This document shows, in pieces, positions 1-9,064 of a DNA stretch of 64,000 nucleotides. Position numbers and translations under genes: made by a program. The stretch lies in NCBI RefSeq assembly GCF_050876985.1, contig NZ_JBPAPP010000001.1. The stretch is one strand, 5' to 3'. A model generated the notes under the pieces. The model saw only the letters and a program-made list of their open reading frames with translations. It was not told the origin of the DNA and searched no databases. This DNA is from Halopseudomonas sp002296055. GTDB lineage: Bacteria; Pseudomonadota; Gammaproteobacteria; Pseudomonadales; Pseudomonadaceae. The first letter of the stretch is position 1. Each line of letters starts with the position of its first letter.

Positions 1-2179
1 GCTCAAGCTTGCCGTTGCGCGGCTCGCCAAAGGCATGTTGCTGATAGAAGCCGATCTGGCTGTAGTACTTCTTGTCCAGCAGGTTATCCACGTTCAGCTG
101 CAGACTAAGCTCATCGCTGAGCGCGTAGCGTGCCATGACGTTGACCAGTGCGTAGGAGCTCTGCTCCAGCTTGTCGCGCTGGCCCAGCGGGTTGGTCGCG
201 ATGGTGTAGTTGCCGTCTTCCCAGTTCACCCCGCCGCCCAGGGTCAGGCGACCCACACGGTAGGTGGTAAACAGGTTTGCGGTGCGCCGTGGGAAGCGTG
301 TATTGACGTCTTCCCCGTCGGCATCCTCGGCGCTGAACTGCGCCCAGCCCACCAGCAGGTTCCAGTTCTCGGTCAGGGCACCGGAGACTTCAATCTCATA
401 GCCGTTGCTGGTCGTACCCTGCGCGGCGTAGTAGGCCTGGGCGATACCACCCGGCACCACCTGGCCCACGTCCGGCTGGGCCAGATTGTCCTGCTCTATG
501 CGGAACACCGCCAGCGAAGCGTTCAGGCGGCCGCCAAAGTACTCGCCCTTGATGCCGGCCTCATAATTCTGACCTTCCAGCGGGTCCAGATAATCGCCGT
601 TGCGGTCCTGGCTATCCTGCGGGTTGAAGATCTCGGAGTAGCTCACGTAGGTGGAGTACTGATCATTGATGTCGTAGATCAGGCCGGCATAGGGCGTGAC
701 CTCATGCTCGTGCTCGAACTTATAGGTCGACCCGTCCCACTTCATGCCACTGGTGTCCCAGTTGCTGATGCGGCTACCAATAATCAGCTGCAAGGGGTCT
801 GCCAGCCGCAGGCGCGCCACGGCGTAGGCGCCCAGCTCGTCGGTATCCTGTGAGGTATACGCCGCAGACGGCCCCCACTGCGGCTCAGGATAGGAACCAT
901 CCCACTCGTAGAAGTTGCCGACCGCTGGGCGGTTAAGCGGGGCGCGACGGTCGGTGTTCAGCTCCTGTTGGCTGTACATGGAGCCGACGACCACCTCGTG
1001 ATCCTGGCCGCCAAAGTAGAACGGAATGGTGGCGGACAGATCGAGGGTGTCCTGCTCGCGTGTAACGTCGTACCAGGTGGGACTGGCGCTCATGCCCAGG
1101 CCCGTGGTCTTGTCCGGCGCGCCGGACAGGTACAGCAGGCGCAGATCCGCTTCGTTGGTCGCCCGGCTGTAAGCTCCGTACAGGCGCACACCGGAGTCAA
1201 AGGTATGCTCCAGGTTGGCGTAGTAGGTGGTCTGCGTAGAGGCCCACTCGGCCCACTCCGGAGCAGTGGTCTTGGAGGTGCTCCAGTCGGTGCGCGAGCC
1301 ATCGCTGAACCAGGTGGGCAAGCCGCCCCACATGGACGCGGTCGGGCTGTTCTCTTGGTAGCTGGCGCCCAGGTTCAGCAGGGTATTGTCGGTCAGGTCG
1401 ATACCCAGGGTGCCCAACAGAACCGACTTCTCGTTCTCCGCCAGGTCAATGTAGGAGCCTTCTTCCAGATAACTGCCCACCACGCGGCCGCGAATCTTGC
1501 CGCTGTCATGCAGAGCACCGGACAGGTCCACTGTGCCCTGATAGCGATCCCAGGAGCCCACCTGCCCGCTGACAAACCCGTGCGGCTGCACACTGTCAGC
1601 GCGCTTGCGCACCATATTGATGGCGGCCGATGGGTTACCTGCACCGGTGACCAGCCCGGTGGCGCCACGCACCACTTCCACGCGGTCATACAGCAGGGTA
1701 TCCATCTGCGTCTCACCCGCAGCCCAGCCAGCGCTCCAGGTGGTCGGCACACCGTCGACCATCAGGTTGGTGATATCAAAGCCCCGGGCAGAGAAGCCGT
1801 TGCGCGAGCTGTCGAAGGCCTTGCTGGAAACCCCGGTGGTCATGTTGACCACGTCGGTAATCGACTCCACCGCGAAGTCGTCCATCACCTGACGGGTGAT
1901 CACCGACACCGACTGCGGTGTCTCGCGCGGCGCCAGGGTAAGACGGGTCGCGGTGCGCGTCGCCTCGGTAGTGTAGGAGCCGGTGCCTTCGGTTACCGGC
2001 GAAGCGCCCGCCGATTCAGCGGTTACCGTGACCGCTTCCAGCTGGATGCGCTCTTGTTCTGCTGTTCCATCTGACGCCTGCGACCAGACTGGGGTGGCGT
2101 GCAGAGCGGCGAGACTCAAGCTGACCGTCAGCAGCGAGCGGGGAAAACGATGTGGGGTTTGCAGGGGTAAACGAGACAC
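1..2179 (-). CDS. TonB-dependent siderophore receptor, FhuE/FpvA class (3' end outside window)
   Basis: Outer-membrane ferric-siderophore transporter driven by TonB. Translation gives an export signal (about 30 residues ending near VWSQA), then a TonB-box/plug start, the plug motif RETPQSVSVITRQ, the conserved DRVEVVRGATGL stretch with GNPSAAINMVRKR, and many beta-strand segments to the edge. The last visible residues, FGEPRNGKLE, match the end of the final strands, so only a handful of residues are missing. Unlike the receptor at 6493-8952 there is no N-terminal signalling (STN) domain, so it should transport only and be controlled directly, probably by Fur. The GTG at 2179 has an AGGAGG site 8 bases upstream; an in-frame ATG at 2200 is possible but would place that site inside the gene. 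The ligand cannot be told from sequence. Confidence 0.93.
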   Translation of the reverse strand, partial: MSRLPLQTPHRFPRSLLTVSLSLAALHATPVWSQASDGTAEQERIQLEAVTVTAESAGASPVTEGTGSYTTEATRTATRLTLAPRETPQSVSVITRQVMDDFAVESITDVVNMTTGVSSKAFDSSRNGFSARGFDITNLMVDGVPTTWSAGWAAGETQMDTLLYDRVEVVRGATGLVTGAGNPSAAINMVRKRADSVQPHGFVSGQVGSWDRYQGTVDLSGALHDSGKIRGRVVGSYLEEGSYIDLAENEKSVLLGTLGIDLTDNTLLNLGASYQENSPTASMWGGLPTWFSDGSRTDWSTSKTTAPEWAEWASTQTTYYANLEHTFDSGVRLYGAYSRATNEADLRLLYLSGAPDKTTGLGMSASPTWYDVTREQDTLDLSATIPFYFGGQDHEVVVGSMYSQQELNTDRRAPLNRPAVGNFYEWDGSYPEPQWGPSAAYTSQDTDELGAYAVARLRLADPLQLIIGSRISNWDTSGMKWDGSTYKFEHEHEVTPYAGLIYDINDQYSTYVSYSEIFNPQDSQDRNGDYLDPLEGQNYEAGIKGEYFGGRLNASLAVFRIEQDNLAQPDVGQVVPGGIAQAYYAAQGTTSNGYEIEVSGALTENWNLLVGWAQFSAEDADGEDVNTRFPRRTANLFTTYRVGRLTLGGGVNWEDGNYTIATNPLGQRDKLEQSSYALVNVMARYALSDELSLQLNVDNLLDKKYYSQIGFYQQHAFGEPRNGKLE

Positions 2180-2218
2180 GTCGGGAACCTCCTTTTCCAT
2201 GGGATCGAGGCGCCGGAT

Positions 2219-2238
2219 GCTAATGCAAATACAAATAA
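2219..2238. promoter_or_regulatory. possible Fur-box-like AT-rich repeat
   Basis: Upstream of the first receptor gene the sequence has three loose NATAAT-like hexamers in a row (around TAATGCAAATACAAATAA). This resembles a degenerate Fur site and would suit an iron-uptake gene, but the match is poor and no -35/-10 was fixed. Confidence 0.25.
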
Positions 2239-2284
2239 CTCTCAACAAATAACACTATGAGCAAGCAGAGGTGTGCGGCAGTCG

Positions 2285-2692
2285 TCAGCCTTGCCGGGTC
2301 AGATCAGCCAAAACCTGCGCCGCATTAGCGGCGCAATCGACATCATCTGGCTTGGCCTCCACCCGAGCAATGATGGTCAGCAGCGCACTTTTACTGTCTG
2401 CCAAACGCTGCTGCAGTGCTTCAATATCAGCTACCTTGGCGCGCAAGCGTGAAAGCAATTGCTCCTTTGGCCACTCGGCTAGTCCTGCCGGCGGCAGTAG
2501 GTGACGAATTTCCTCCAGCGAGAACCCCGCCTCTTGAGCCCGCCGAATAATCTCCAGCAGCAAAGGTGCCTCAGGGCTGAACTCCCGATAACCGTTGCTC
2601 TGCCGCATGCTGTCGAGCAGGCCGCTGGTTTCATAAAAACGAATACGCGAGGTTGGCAAGCCGCTCAGCCTTGCCAGTTCACCGATACGCAT
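2285..2692 (-). CDS. MerR-family transcriptional regulator
   Basis: A 135-residue DNA-binding regulator. The N-terminus MRIGELARLSGLPTSRIRFYE is the MerR winged-helix motif, followed by GYREFSPE and a dimerisation coiled coil (about residues 80-115). The C-terminus is short with a single Cys (in DDVDCAAN), so it lacks an evident metal-binding set or the SoxR Cys cluster; the inducer is unknown. It is divergent from the Old Yellow Enzyme gene at 2768, and the shared intergenic region carries a MerR-type promoter. An in-frame ATG at 2713 would add seven residues (MSIPEDS), but the family start at MRIGEL is preferred. Confidence 0.9.
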   Translation of the reverse strand: MRIGELARLSGLPTSRIRFYETSGLLDSMRQSNGYREFSPEAPLLLEIIRRAQEAGFSLEEIRHLLPPAGLAEWPKEQLLSRLRAKVADIEALQQRLADSKSALLTIIARVEAKPDDVDCAANAAQVLADLTRQG

Positions 2693-2706
2693 ACTGTCCT
2701 CCGGGA

Positions 2707-2737
2707 TTGACATTAAAGTTAACTTTAAACTTAGCAT
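2707..2737 (+). promoter_or_regulatory. MerR-type promoter with palindromic operator in a 19-base spacer
   Basis: TTGACA (2707-2712) and TAGCAT (2732-2737) are separated by 19 bases, and the spacer starts with a perfect 16-base palindrome TTAAAGTTAACTTTAA (2713-2728). A long 19-base spacer with the dyad between -35 and -10 is the hallmark of promoters activated by MerR proteins through DNA untwisting. It points at the Old Yellow Enzyme gene, whose ATG is at 2768, and overlaps the start of the regulator gene, so autoregulation is likely. Confidence 0.8.
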
Positions 2738-2767
2738 GCGCTGACCTACCCGTTCGAGGAGTTCAGC

Positions 2768-4012
2768 ATGCCTGTCTTCAGCCCGCTCACCCTGCCCAAC
2801 GGCAGCCACCTGAGCAACCGTATTGCCAAAGCGTCGATGGAAGAGAACATGGCCGACGCCGGCCAAGCCCCATCCGAGGAGCTGATTACCCTGTATCGCG
2901 CCTGGGGTCAGGGTGGCAGCGGCCTGTTGCTGTCCGGCAATGTGATGGTCGACGCCCGCGCCATGACCGGGCCCGGCGGCGTGGTGCTCGATGCGCACTC
3001 CGATCTGGCGCCCTTTCGCCGCTGGGCGGAGGCCGGTCGCAGCGCTGGAGCGCAGTTCTGGCTGCAGTTGAACCATCCGGGCCGCCAGATGCAGGCCAAC
3101 CTGGGCCAGCCCGTGGTGGCTCCCTCCGCTGTCGCGCTCGACATGGGTAGCGCATCCCGTCTGTTCGCCACCCCGCGTGAGCTGACCGAAAGCGATATTC
3201 AAGCGCTGATGCAGCGCTTTGTGATCAGCGCCAGGCGTGCTCAAGAGGCCGGGTTTGACGGCGTGCAGATCCATGCCGCTCACGGCTATCTGCTCAGCCA
3301 GTTCCTTTCGCCGTTGACCAATCGCCGCAATGACAAGCGCGGCGGCTCGCTGGCCAATCGCGCCAGTCTGCTGCTCGATATCGTCAGCGCCGTGCGCCAG
3401 GCGGTCGGGCCATCCTTCGGCGTGGGCGTCAAGATCAACTCAGCGGACTTCCAGCGCGGCGGCTTCGACGTCGACGACGCCCGCTGGGTGGTTGAGCAGC
3501 TCAACCTGCTGCCGGTAGACCTGATCGAGCTGTCTGGCGGCAGTTACGAGGCGCCAGCCATGCAGGGGCAAGCGCGCGATGGCAGAACCCTGCAGCGAGA
3601 GGCCTACTTCCTGGAATTTGCCCGCGATATCGCAACAGAAAGCCGGATTCCGGTCATGGTGACCGGCGGCATTCGGCGCCAGCCGGTGGCCGAACAGGTG
3701 CTCGATGGCGGCGCTCAGCTGGTGGGTATGGCGACCGCGCTGGCGATAGACCCAGCCCTGCCCACCCGCTGGCAACGCGGCGAAGAGATCGCGCCGAGCC
3801 TGCGGCCCGTCACCTGGAGCAACAAGGTACTGGCTTCACTGGCCAACATGGCCATGGTGAAGTTTCAGTTGCGTCGCCTGAGCCGTGGCCAGCCAAGCAA
3901 CCCGCAGGTCGCGCCGAGCTGGGCACTGCTGCGTGAACAGCTGCGCACCGCCCGTCTGACTCGCCGCTATCGTCGCCTGATGGCGAGCCGTCAGAGCGCG
4001 CTGGACAGCTGA
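2768..4012 (+). CDS. NADH:flavin oxidoreductase, Old Yellow Enzyme family
   Basis: A 414-residue FMN-dependent ene-reductase-like TIM barrel. Visible family features are LTLPNGSHLSNRIAKASM at the N-terminus, LQLNHPGRQ, the substrate-binding motif IHAAHGYLLSQFLSP, and the FMN phosphate-binding part MVTGGIRR...GGAQLVGMATAL. There is no C-terminal Fe-S/FAD extension, so it is a short single-domain type rather than the 2,4-dienoyl-CoA reductase kind. A GAGGAG site precedes the ATG. It should be induced by the adjacent MerR protein, suggesting a role in detoxifying electrophiles such as enones or quinones; the substrate is an inference. Its last 22 bases overlap the convergent gene 3991-4713. Confidence 0.93.
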   Translation: MPVFSPLTLPNGSHLSNRIAKASMEENMADAGQAPSEELITLYRAWGQGGSGLLLSGNVMVDARAMTGPGGVVLDAHSDLAPFRRWAEAGRSAGAQFWLQLNHPGRQMQANLGQPVVAPSAVALDMGSASRLFATPRELTESDIQALMQRFVISARRAQEAGFDGVQIHAAHGYLLSQFLSPLTNRRNDKRGGSLANRASLLLDIVSAVRQAVGPSFGVGVKINSADFQRGGFDVDDARWVVEQLNLLPVDLIELSGGSYEAPAMQGQARDGRTLQREAYFLEFARDIATESRIPVMVTGGIRRQPVAEQVLDGGAQLVGMATALAIDPALPTRWQRGEEIAPSLRPVTWSNKVLASLANMAMVKFQLRRLSRGQPSNPQVAPSWALLREQLRTARLTRRYRRLMASRQSALDS

Positions 4013-4713
4013 CCGAGCAGCCGTCCGTCCAGTATCAGCTGGTCCACCCAGACCAGCTGATGCAGGCCAACAATCAGCCGGAACACGGCCTGGAATGACG
4101 CTTTGCGCGTTTTGTGGCGAAACACCTGCTGGGCTACCAGGGCGCCAGGCCAGCCGCCGAGCAGTTCGGTCACATGCAGCGTATTTTCCGACGTACGCCA
4201 GGCCCCCGCCTCGGCGCGCCCCTTATCGATAGCGTATTGCACAAAACTCGCTGCGCTGCCGAGCAGATAAGCCAGCAGCGGCCAGGGCAAGCCCACGCGC
4301 CACCACAGCAATGCGCTACCCGATAACGGCAATAGACAGAGCACAAACAGCATCACCAGCTTGCGCCCCACATGCTGAACCGGTTGACCGCGCGGCGGGC
4401 GTCTGGCCCCAGCATTAGGCTTGGCGCTGCGGCCAGACGGTGCCGGGCGCCGGGGCGACGAGGCTGTCGGCCGGGGTTTACGACGGATTGCCGGCCGATC
4501 CAATGCCAGTCCGTCGGCCCGCATATGCTCGGCGCGCGGCCGGCCGCGCTCGTCGGTGCCCGGCACATACCAGACCGACATGCCGGTCTCCGGACGTGCA
4601 TCACCACGCATTGCAGAGATATGCACAAACAGCCGCGCTCCCCCTGCGTCGGGCTGGATAAAGCCAAACCCCTTGTCATCGTTCCAACTGCTCAACTGTC
4701 CGCGCTGTTCCAT
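3991..4713 (-). CDS. cold-shock domain / DUF1294 membrane fusion protein
   Basis: A 240-residue two-part protein. Residues 1-65 form a cold-shock domain with both RNA-binding motifs (KGFGFIQ and LFVHIS). A basic, Pro/Arg-rich linker (about 70-115) leads to two hydrophobic segments and a DUF1294 domain with the signature DKGRAEAGAWRTSENTLHVTELLGGWPGA and FRHKTRKASFQ (given here in family order). Such fusions occur in proteobacteria, but the function is unknown; a membrane-tethered nucleic-acid-binding protein is an inference. The 3' end overlaps the end of the Old Yellow Enzyme gene by 22 bases. Confidence 0.88.
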   Translation of the reverse strand: MEQRGQLSSWNDDKGFGFIQPDAGGARLFVHISAMRGDARPETGMSVWYVPGTDERGRPRAEHMRADGLALDRPAIRRKPRPTASSPRRPAPSGRSAKPNAGARRPPRGQPVQHVGRKLVMLFVLCLLPLSGSALLWWRVGLPWPLLAYLLGSAASFVQYAIDKGRAEAGAWRTSENTLHVTELLGGWPGALVAQQVFRHKTRKASFQAVFRLIVGLHQLVWVDQLILDGRLLGQLSSAL

Positions 4714-4965
4714 ACCGTCCTCCCTGAGAGCAGCGCAGTATATCGCGGCAGGCAGGCACTGGCGCGCGCCGGGCAGTCACGCACGGCCCATGAGGCAAAC
4801 CAGAATACTGTCTCTTTGCCACTAATCCGTCTACGGAATCAATAACTTGAGCTGTCGCCAGCTGGCGCCTAGATTTAAGAACGCTGCTGTCCGATGCGCA
4901 GAATGGAGTTGTGTATCGCGAGCCTGTGATTATCCAACGCCAGATGCACTAAAGGAGATAGCGCC

Positions 4966-6387
4966 ATGGCCGCTCGACATCACGGCATCGTGCCGTTCAA
5001 AGGTATGAATCACCTATGCCTGTTTGGTGAAAACCAGCCCGACCGCTTTGCTCGTCTGTTCCCCCAACTGCCCCCGCTGTACCTCAACCCCACCCTGCTG
5101 CATGAACTTGGCAAGGCAGGTGGTGTGATGGAGGATACCGGGCTACCCAATCTGACCAAGCAGGTACCGGCCGGATTGATCTTCTTTGGTCAGTTCGTTG
5201 ACCACGACATCACCCTGGATGCCAGCTCCTCGCTGCGCGGCAACAATGAACCGGGTGACACTATCAACGTGCGCACGCCAACCCTCGATCTCGACTGCCT
5301 GTACGGCGACGGGCCCGAGGCGCACCCCTACCTGTACGACGGTGACAAGCTGCTGACCGGCAGCGACTACGCCGACCCAAGTAACCCCAACGACCTGCGC
5401 CACCACGACCTGCCACGCACGCCAAAAGGCACGGCCATCATCGGCGACCCACGCAACGACGAGAACCGCGTCATCTCGCAGATGCAGCTGGCGATGCTGC
5501 GCTTTCACAACTCTGTCTACGACAAGGTGCACAGCGAGTGGGAAGAGGCCAGACGGGTGACGACCTGGCATTACCAGTGGCTGGTGGTGAACGAGTTCCT
5601 GCGCACCCTGTGCGGCGACTGGGTGGTGGACGACATTCTTGCCAACGGCCGCAAGGTCTATCGGCCCGAGTGCGACGGCAGCCACGCCGCCTACATACCG
5701 ATCGAATTTGCCACTGCGGCCTACCGCTTCGGTCACACCATGATTCCGCAGAAGATGCGTGTGCAACCCGGCGGTACCCAGCATGTGCTCTTCAGCCCGA
5801 CGTCGGCCCTGGGTCGCGGCTTCAGCCCGGTAGCCAGTGCCGACGGCGTAGTGGACTGGGAGAGTCTGTTCGATAGCGGCAACGGCGACTTTGAGCGCGC
5901 CGGCCAGATGGATACCAAGCTGGCCAGTGCCTTGCTCGATTTGCCCTTCATGGACCCGACCACACCGGCTTTCGAGCGCTCACTGGCAGTGCGCAATCTG
6001 TTGCGTGCGCAGAGCTTTCTGGTGCCCTCCGGCGAGCAGGTGGCCGAGTGCATGGCCGCCAGCGGGGCCAGTGAAATTACTGCTGCCGATATTGCCAAGG
6101 TACGCGAGGCCGGGGACAAGCTGGGACTGCCCAAGGCCACGCCGCTGTGGCTCTACCTGCTGGCAGAGGGCCGGGTGATTGGGCGCATGGATGGCGAGAA
6201 AAGCTTCAGCAAAGGTGAAGGCCTTGGACCGGTGGGCGCGCGCCTGGTGGCCGAGGTGATCATCGGACTGCTGGAGCTGGACCACCGCTCCTTCCTGGGC
6301 TCCAACCGTAACTGGTCACCGCTGGATTCGGCCGACAGGGTCGGCAGTAATGGGGTAACCAGTATCTATCAGATGCTGACGGCCTGA
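4966..6387 (+). CDS. haem peroxidase of the animal (XPO/cyclooxygenase) superfamily
   Basis: A 473-residue bacterial member of the animal-type haem peroxidases. The catalytic residues are all visible: distal Gln76, Asp79 and His80 in GQFVDHD, catalytic Arg179 in AMLRFHNSVYD, and proximal His257 in YRFGHTMIP; LDLDCLYG around 107-114 is also conserved. It would use hydrogen peroxide to oxidise halides or phenolic substrates. No signal peptide is visible, so it should be cytoplasmic or leave by a non-Sec route. AAGGAG sits 10 bases before the ATG. It stands alone and converges with the receptor at 6493-8952; a long hairpin lies between them. Natural substrate unknown. Confidence 0.92.
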   Translation: MAARHHGIVPFKGMNHLCLFGENQPDRFARLFPQLPPLYLNPTLLHELGKAGGVMEDTGLPNLTKQVPAGLIFFGQFVDHDITLDASSSLRGNNEPGDTINVRTPTLDLDCLYGDGPEAHPYLYDGDKLLTGSDYADPSNPNDLRHHDLPRTPKGTAIIGDPRNDENRVISQMQLAMLRFHNSVYDKVHSEWEEARRVTTWHYQWLVVNEFLRTLCGDWVVDDILANGRKVYRPECDGSHAAYIPIEFATAAYRFGHTMIPQKMRVQPGGTQHVLFSPTSALGRGFSPVASADGVVDWESLFDSGNGDFERAGQMDTKLASALLDLPFMDPTTPAFERSLAVRNLLRAQSFLVPSGEQVAECMAASGASEITAADIAKVREAGDKLGLPKATPLWLYLLAEGRVIGRMDGEKSFSKGEGLGPVGARLVAEVIIGLLELDHRSFLGSNRNWSPLDSADRVGSNGVTSIYQMLTA

Positions 6388-6398
6388 GACAAACGGGC

Positions 6399-6432
6399 GC
6401 CCTCGTCGCAGCCGCCCGGCTGTGGCGAGGGC
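6399..6432. terminator. hairpin between convergent genes
   Basis: GCCCTCG (6399-6405) pairs with CGAGGGC (6426-6432), with a GC-rich inner stem. It lies between the peroxidase stop and the receptor stop. There is no T-run, so it is a bidirectional hairpin or processing site rather than a textbook intrinsic terminator. Confidence 0.45.
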
Positions 6433-6492
6433 ATTCAATGCTCGACAACAAAAAGCAGGCGGGGCAAAGCATGCAGCCCTGCCCCGGCGTTA

Positions 6493-8952
6493 CTAGAGCT
6501 GGTAGCGCAAGCTCAGCATATAGTTGCGCGGCGCGCCAATGGTGTTGCCGCCCTCGGTCCAACCAACGCTCTGGTAATACTCACGGTCAAACAGGTTGTT
6601 GACGTTCAGTCGCACCTCGGTCTGCTCGGTCGGTCGATAGGCCGCATGCAGGCCAACGGTTGCGTAGCCGGGCTGCTGAATACGACTGTCGTCGCTGGCC
6701 TGGATATCGCTTTGCGCATAAAAGCTGCCACCCACGCGCCAGCGCTGCAGGGCACCGGTCAACTGGTGGCTGCTGGTGAGCTTGAACTGATGACGCGGAA
6801 TGTCCGTGTCATAAGGCTCGCCAACATTGGTCGGGTCGGTATCCTTGCTGAACTCGGCATCGATGAAGGCGTAGCCGGCCGTCAACTGCCAGTTGGCGGT
6901 CACCGCGCCGCTGATCTCCATCTCCACACCCTGGCTTTCCACTTCACCAGCCGCGCGAGAACAGTAGCCCCAGCTGCCCGGGCAGGGGTTGGGGCCGGTG
7001 AGGTCAGACACCGCCCGGTTCTGCTGTTTGATCAGGAAGGTCGCCAGGCTGGCGTTGAGCTGACCGTCAAAGTACTCGCCCTTTATCCCCAGCTCGTAGT
7101 TGGTGCCGGTGATCGGCTCGAGAAAATCGCCGTACTGATCAGTAACCGTCTGTGGCTCAAAGATCTCGGTCCAGCTGGCATACACCGAGTGGTTGTCATC
7201 CAGGTCAAGAATCAACCCGGCGTACGGCACGGCCTCGGCGTTGACCTTCAGCGTATCACCGCTGCCGGTCAGCAGCTCACGCTCGTACCAGGTGACCCGC
7301 GAACCCAGTATCAAGGTCAGCGGATCGGCCAACTGCAGACGGGTGGCGGCGTATACCGCCTTTTGCTGATCATCAAAGGCATGGGTCCACAGACTCATGT
7401 CGATGGGCGGGCGCGGCACCGCCGAGGAGTCCCAGTTGTAGGGGTCCACAGCGGGTGCAGCGGCGGTCCAGCTGTAGGCAGCCCAGCCACCCCAGTTACG
7501 GTTCTCCCGCTGCTGGTAGCTGGCGCCCAACACCAGCTCGTGCTCACGGCCAAACAGGTGGTAGGGACCGGTCAGCGACAGGTCATAGCTGTCCTGCTTG
7601 TTGTCCAGCCGGTAGCGCTGGGAGCTCTGACGCAACACCCCGGCGGTACGGTTCAGCCCGGTAAACAGCATGTCCTGCTCGGGGCGCTTCCAGGCTGCGG
7701 CGGCCTTCAGTTGCCAATCGCCTGCCAACTGCTGGGTCAGGTCGGCGAACAGGGTCTTGTCGGTCTGCTGCCAATAGTCGAAGTCGTTGATCAGGTTGGT
7801 GGAGCGGCTCAGCCCCTCCAGGAAGCTACCATCGGCATTGGTCGGCTGACTGGCGAGGATGCCGTCGTTATCTACCTTGCGGTAGTGAAAGCCGATAGAG
7901 GCCAGGGTGTCGGGGGTCAGGTCTGCTTCGAGGATGCCGTAGAACTGATGATTGCGGTCGTGCGCGTAGTCGTAAAAACGCTGTGCATCCTGCCAGCTGA
8001 CTACCGTGCGGCCACGAATGGCGCCGCCCTCGGTGAGCGGGCCAGCGGCGTCGAGCACGCTGCGGTAATTATCCCAACTGCCGGCACTGACGGTGATGCT
8101 GGCCTGCGGCTCGGCGGTTGGCCGCTTGCGCACCAGGTTGATCGCCGCCGAGGGCGTACCGGCGCCGGTGGTCAGCCCGGTCGCGCCGCGCACCACTTCT
8201 ACCCGGTCATAGATATCCAGCGCATCGTTGTCGGCATTGAAGGTGCCGTTGGCGCCGGTGCTGGTCGGCAGGCCGTCCAGCAGGATGCTGGACACCGGAA
8301 AACCGCGCGCCATAAAGCTGCCCGAATCACCGGTGTAGTAGCCCTTCTGCATGGTCAGGCCGGTGATGTTCTGCACCGCGTCGTCCAGGGTGGTGAGATT
8401 GAGATCATCGATCTGCTGACGGGTCAGTACGCTGACCGACTGCGGGGTTTCGCGAATCGACAGCGCCAGCTTGGTGGCCGTGCTGGTCGAGCCGGTGGTG
8501 TAAGACCCGGTGCCCTCGGTGCTGGCCGTCAGCTGCTGGCCGGTCACGGTGATCGGGCTCAGCTGCAGGTCCACCCCTTGTTCTGCCAACGGCTGCAGCA
8601 CTACACGGCCATCAGCAGCGGTGTGCGCACTCAGGCCGGTGCCTTGCAGCAACTGTTGCAGGCCCTGCTGCTGGCTGTATTGCCCGCGCAGGCCAGGGCT
8701 GGTTTTGCCGGCGGTCAGCCGGGCATCGGCGGCCAGCAACAGGTTGAGCTGGTCGGCGAACTGACTGAGCGCGCGGTCCAGCGGACCGGCCGCAATATTG
8801 AAACTGTGCAGCTCGGTACTGACGGCCGCCGGTGTTTGCGCCACGGCCGGCGACGCCAACAGCAGCGCCGGGCCGGCCAGCAGGCCGCCGAACAGGGCGC
8901 AGCGCAGGGCCGTGGCCAGTGGTGTGCGGGCCGGAGAGAAGCGGGATGACAT
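6493..8952 (-). CDS. TonB-dependent siderophore receptor with STN signalling domain (FecA/FpvA type)
   Basis: An 819-residue outer-membrane ferric-siderophore receptor. In order: signal peptide ending about PAVAQ; STN domain (FNIAAGPLDRALSQFADQLN to about residue 125); TonB-box region (SPITVTGQQL); plug with RETPQSVSVLTRQ and DRVEVVRGATGLTTGAG; 22-strand barrel ending in the terminal motif GAPRNYMLSLRYQL with a C-terminal hydrophobic residue. The STN domain is the part that contacts a FecR-type anti-sigma factor, and fecR and an ECF sigma gene lie directly upstream on the same strand, so this is a cell-surface signalling system. Start is the ATG at 8952 with AAGGAG upstream; an in-frame ATG further upstream (9009) would break the signal peptide. 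Ligand not determinable. Confidence 0.95.
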   Translation of the reverse strand: MSSRFSPARTPLATALRCALFGGLLAGPALLLASPAVAQTPAAVSTELHSFNIAAGPLDRALSQFADQLNLLLAADARLTAGKTSPGLRGQYSQQQGLQQLLQGTGLSAHTAADGRVVLQPLAEQGVDLQLSPITVTGQQLTASTEGTGSYTTGSTSTATKLALSIRETPQSVSVLTRQQIDDLNLTTLDDAVQNITGLTMQKGYYTGDSGSFMARGFPVSSILLDGLPTSTGANGTFNADNDALDIYDRVEVVRGATGLTTGAGTPSAAINLVRKRPTAEPQASITVSAGSWDNYRSVLDAAGPLTEGGAIRGRTVVSWQDAQRFYDYAHDRNHQFYGILEADLTPDTLASIGFHYRKVDNDGILASQPTNADGSFLEGLSRSTNLINDFDYWQQTDKTLFADLTQQLAGDWQLKAAAAWKRPEQDMLFTGLNRTAGVLRQSSQRYRLDNKQDSYDLSLTGPYHLFGREHELVLGASYQQRENRNWGGWAAYSWTAAAPAVDPYNWDSSAVPRPPIDMSLWTHAFDDQQKAVYAATRLQLADPLTLILGSRVTWYERELLTGSGDTLKVNAEAVPYAGLILDLDDNHSVYASWTEIFEPQTVTDQYGDFLEPITGTNYELGIKGEYFDGQLNASLATFLIKQQNRAVSDLTGPNPCPGSWGYCSRAAGEVESQGVEMEISGAVTANWQLTAGYAFIDAEFSKDTDPTNVGEPYDTDIPRHQFKLTSSHQLTGALQRWRVGGSFYAQSDIQASDDSRIQQPGYATVGLHAAYRPTEQTEVRLNVNNLFDREYYQSVGWTEGGNTIGAPRNYMLSLRYQL

Positions 8953-9064
8953 GGGGGTAACTCCTTGTAGTTGGCAGATATCACCGGGTATCCCGAACGA
9001 GATCGCCAATCCGACAAGGCGCGAGGTGATTTTTTTGCTGATCGCTACGGCGACAAAAACCCGC

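Noticed and set aside
6399..6432. Calling the hairpin a full intrinsic terminator
   Set aside because: There is no T-run on either side, so it is listed only as a possible bidirectional hairpin.
6646..8949. 767-residue open frame on the + strand
   Set aside because: It is antisense to the STN-bearing receptor over its whole length; the low-complexity Val/Gly/Gln-rich translation is a GC-rich shadow.
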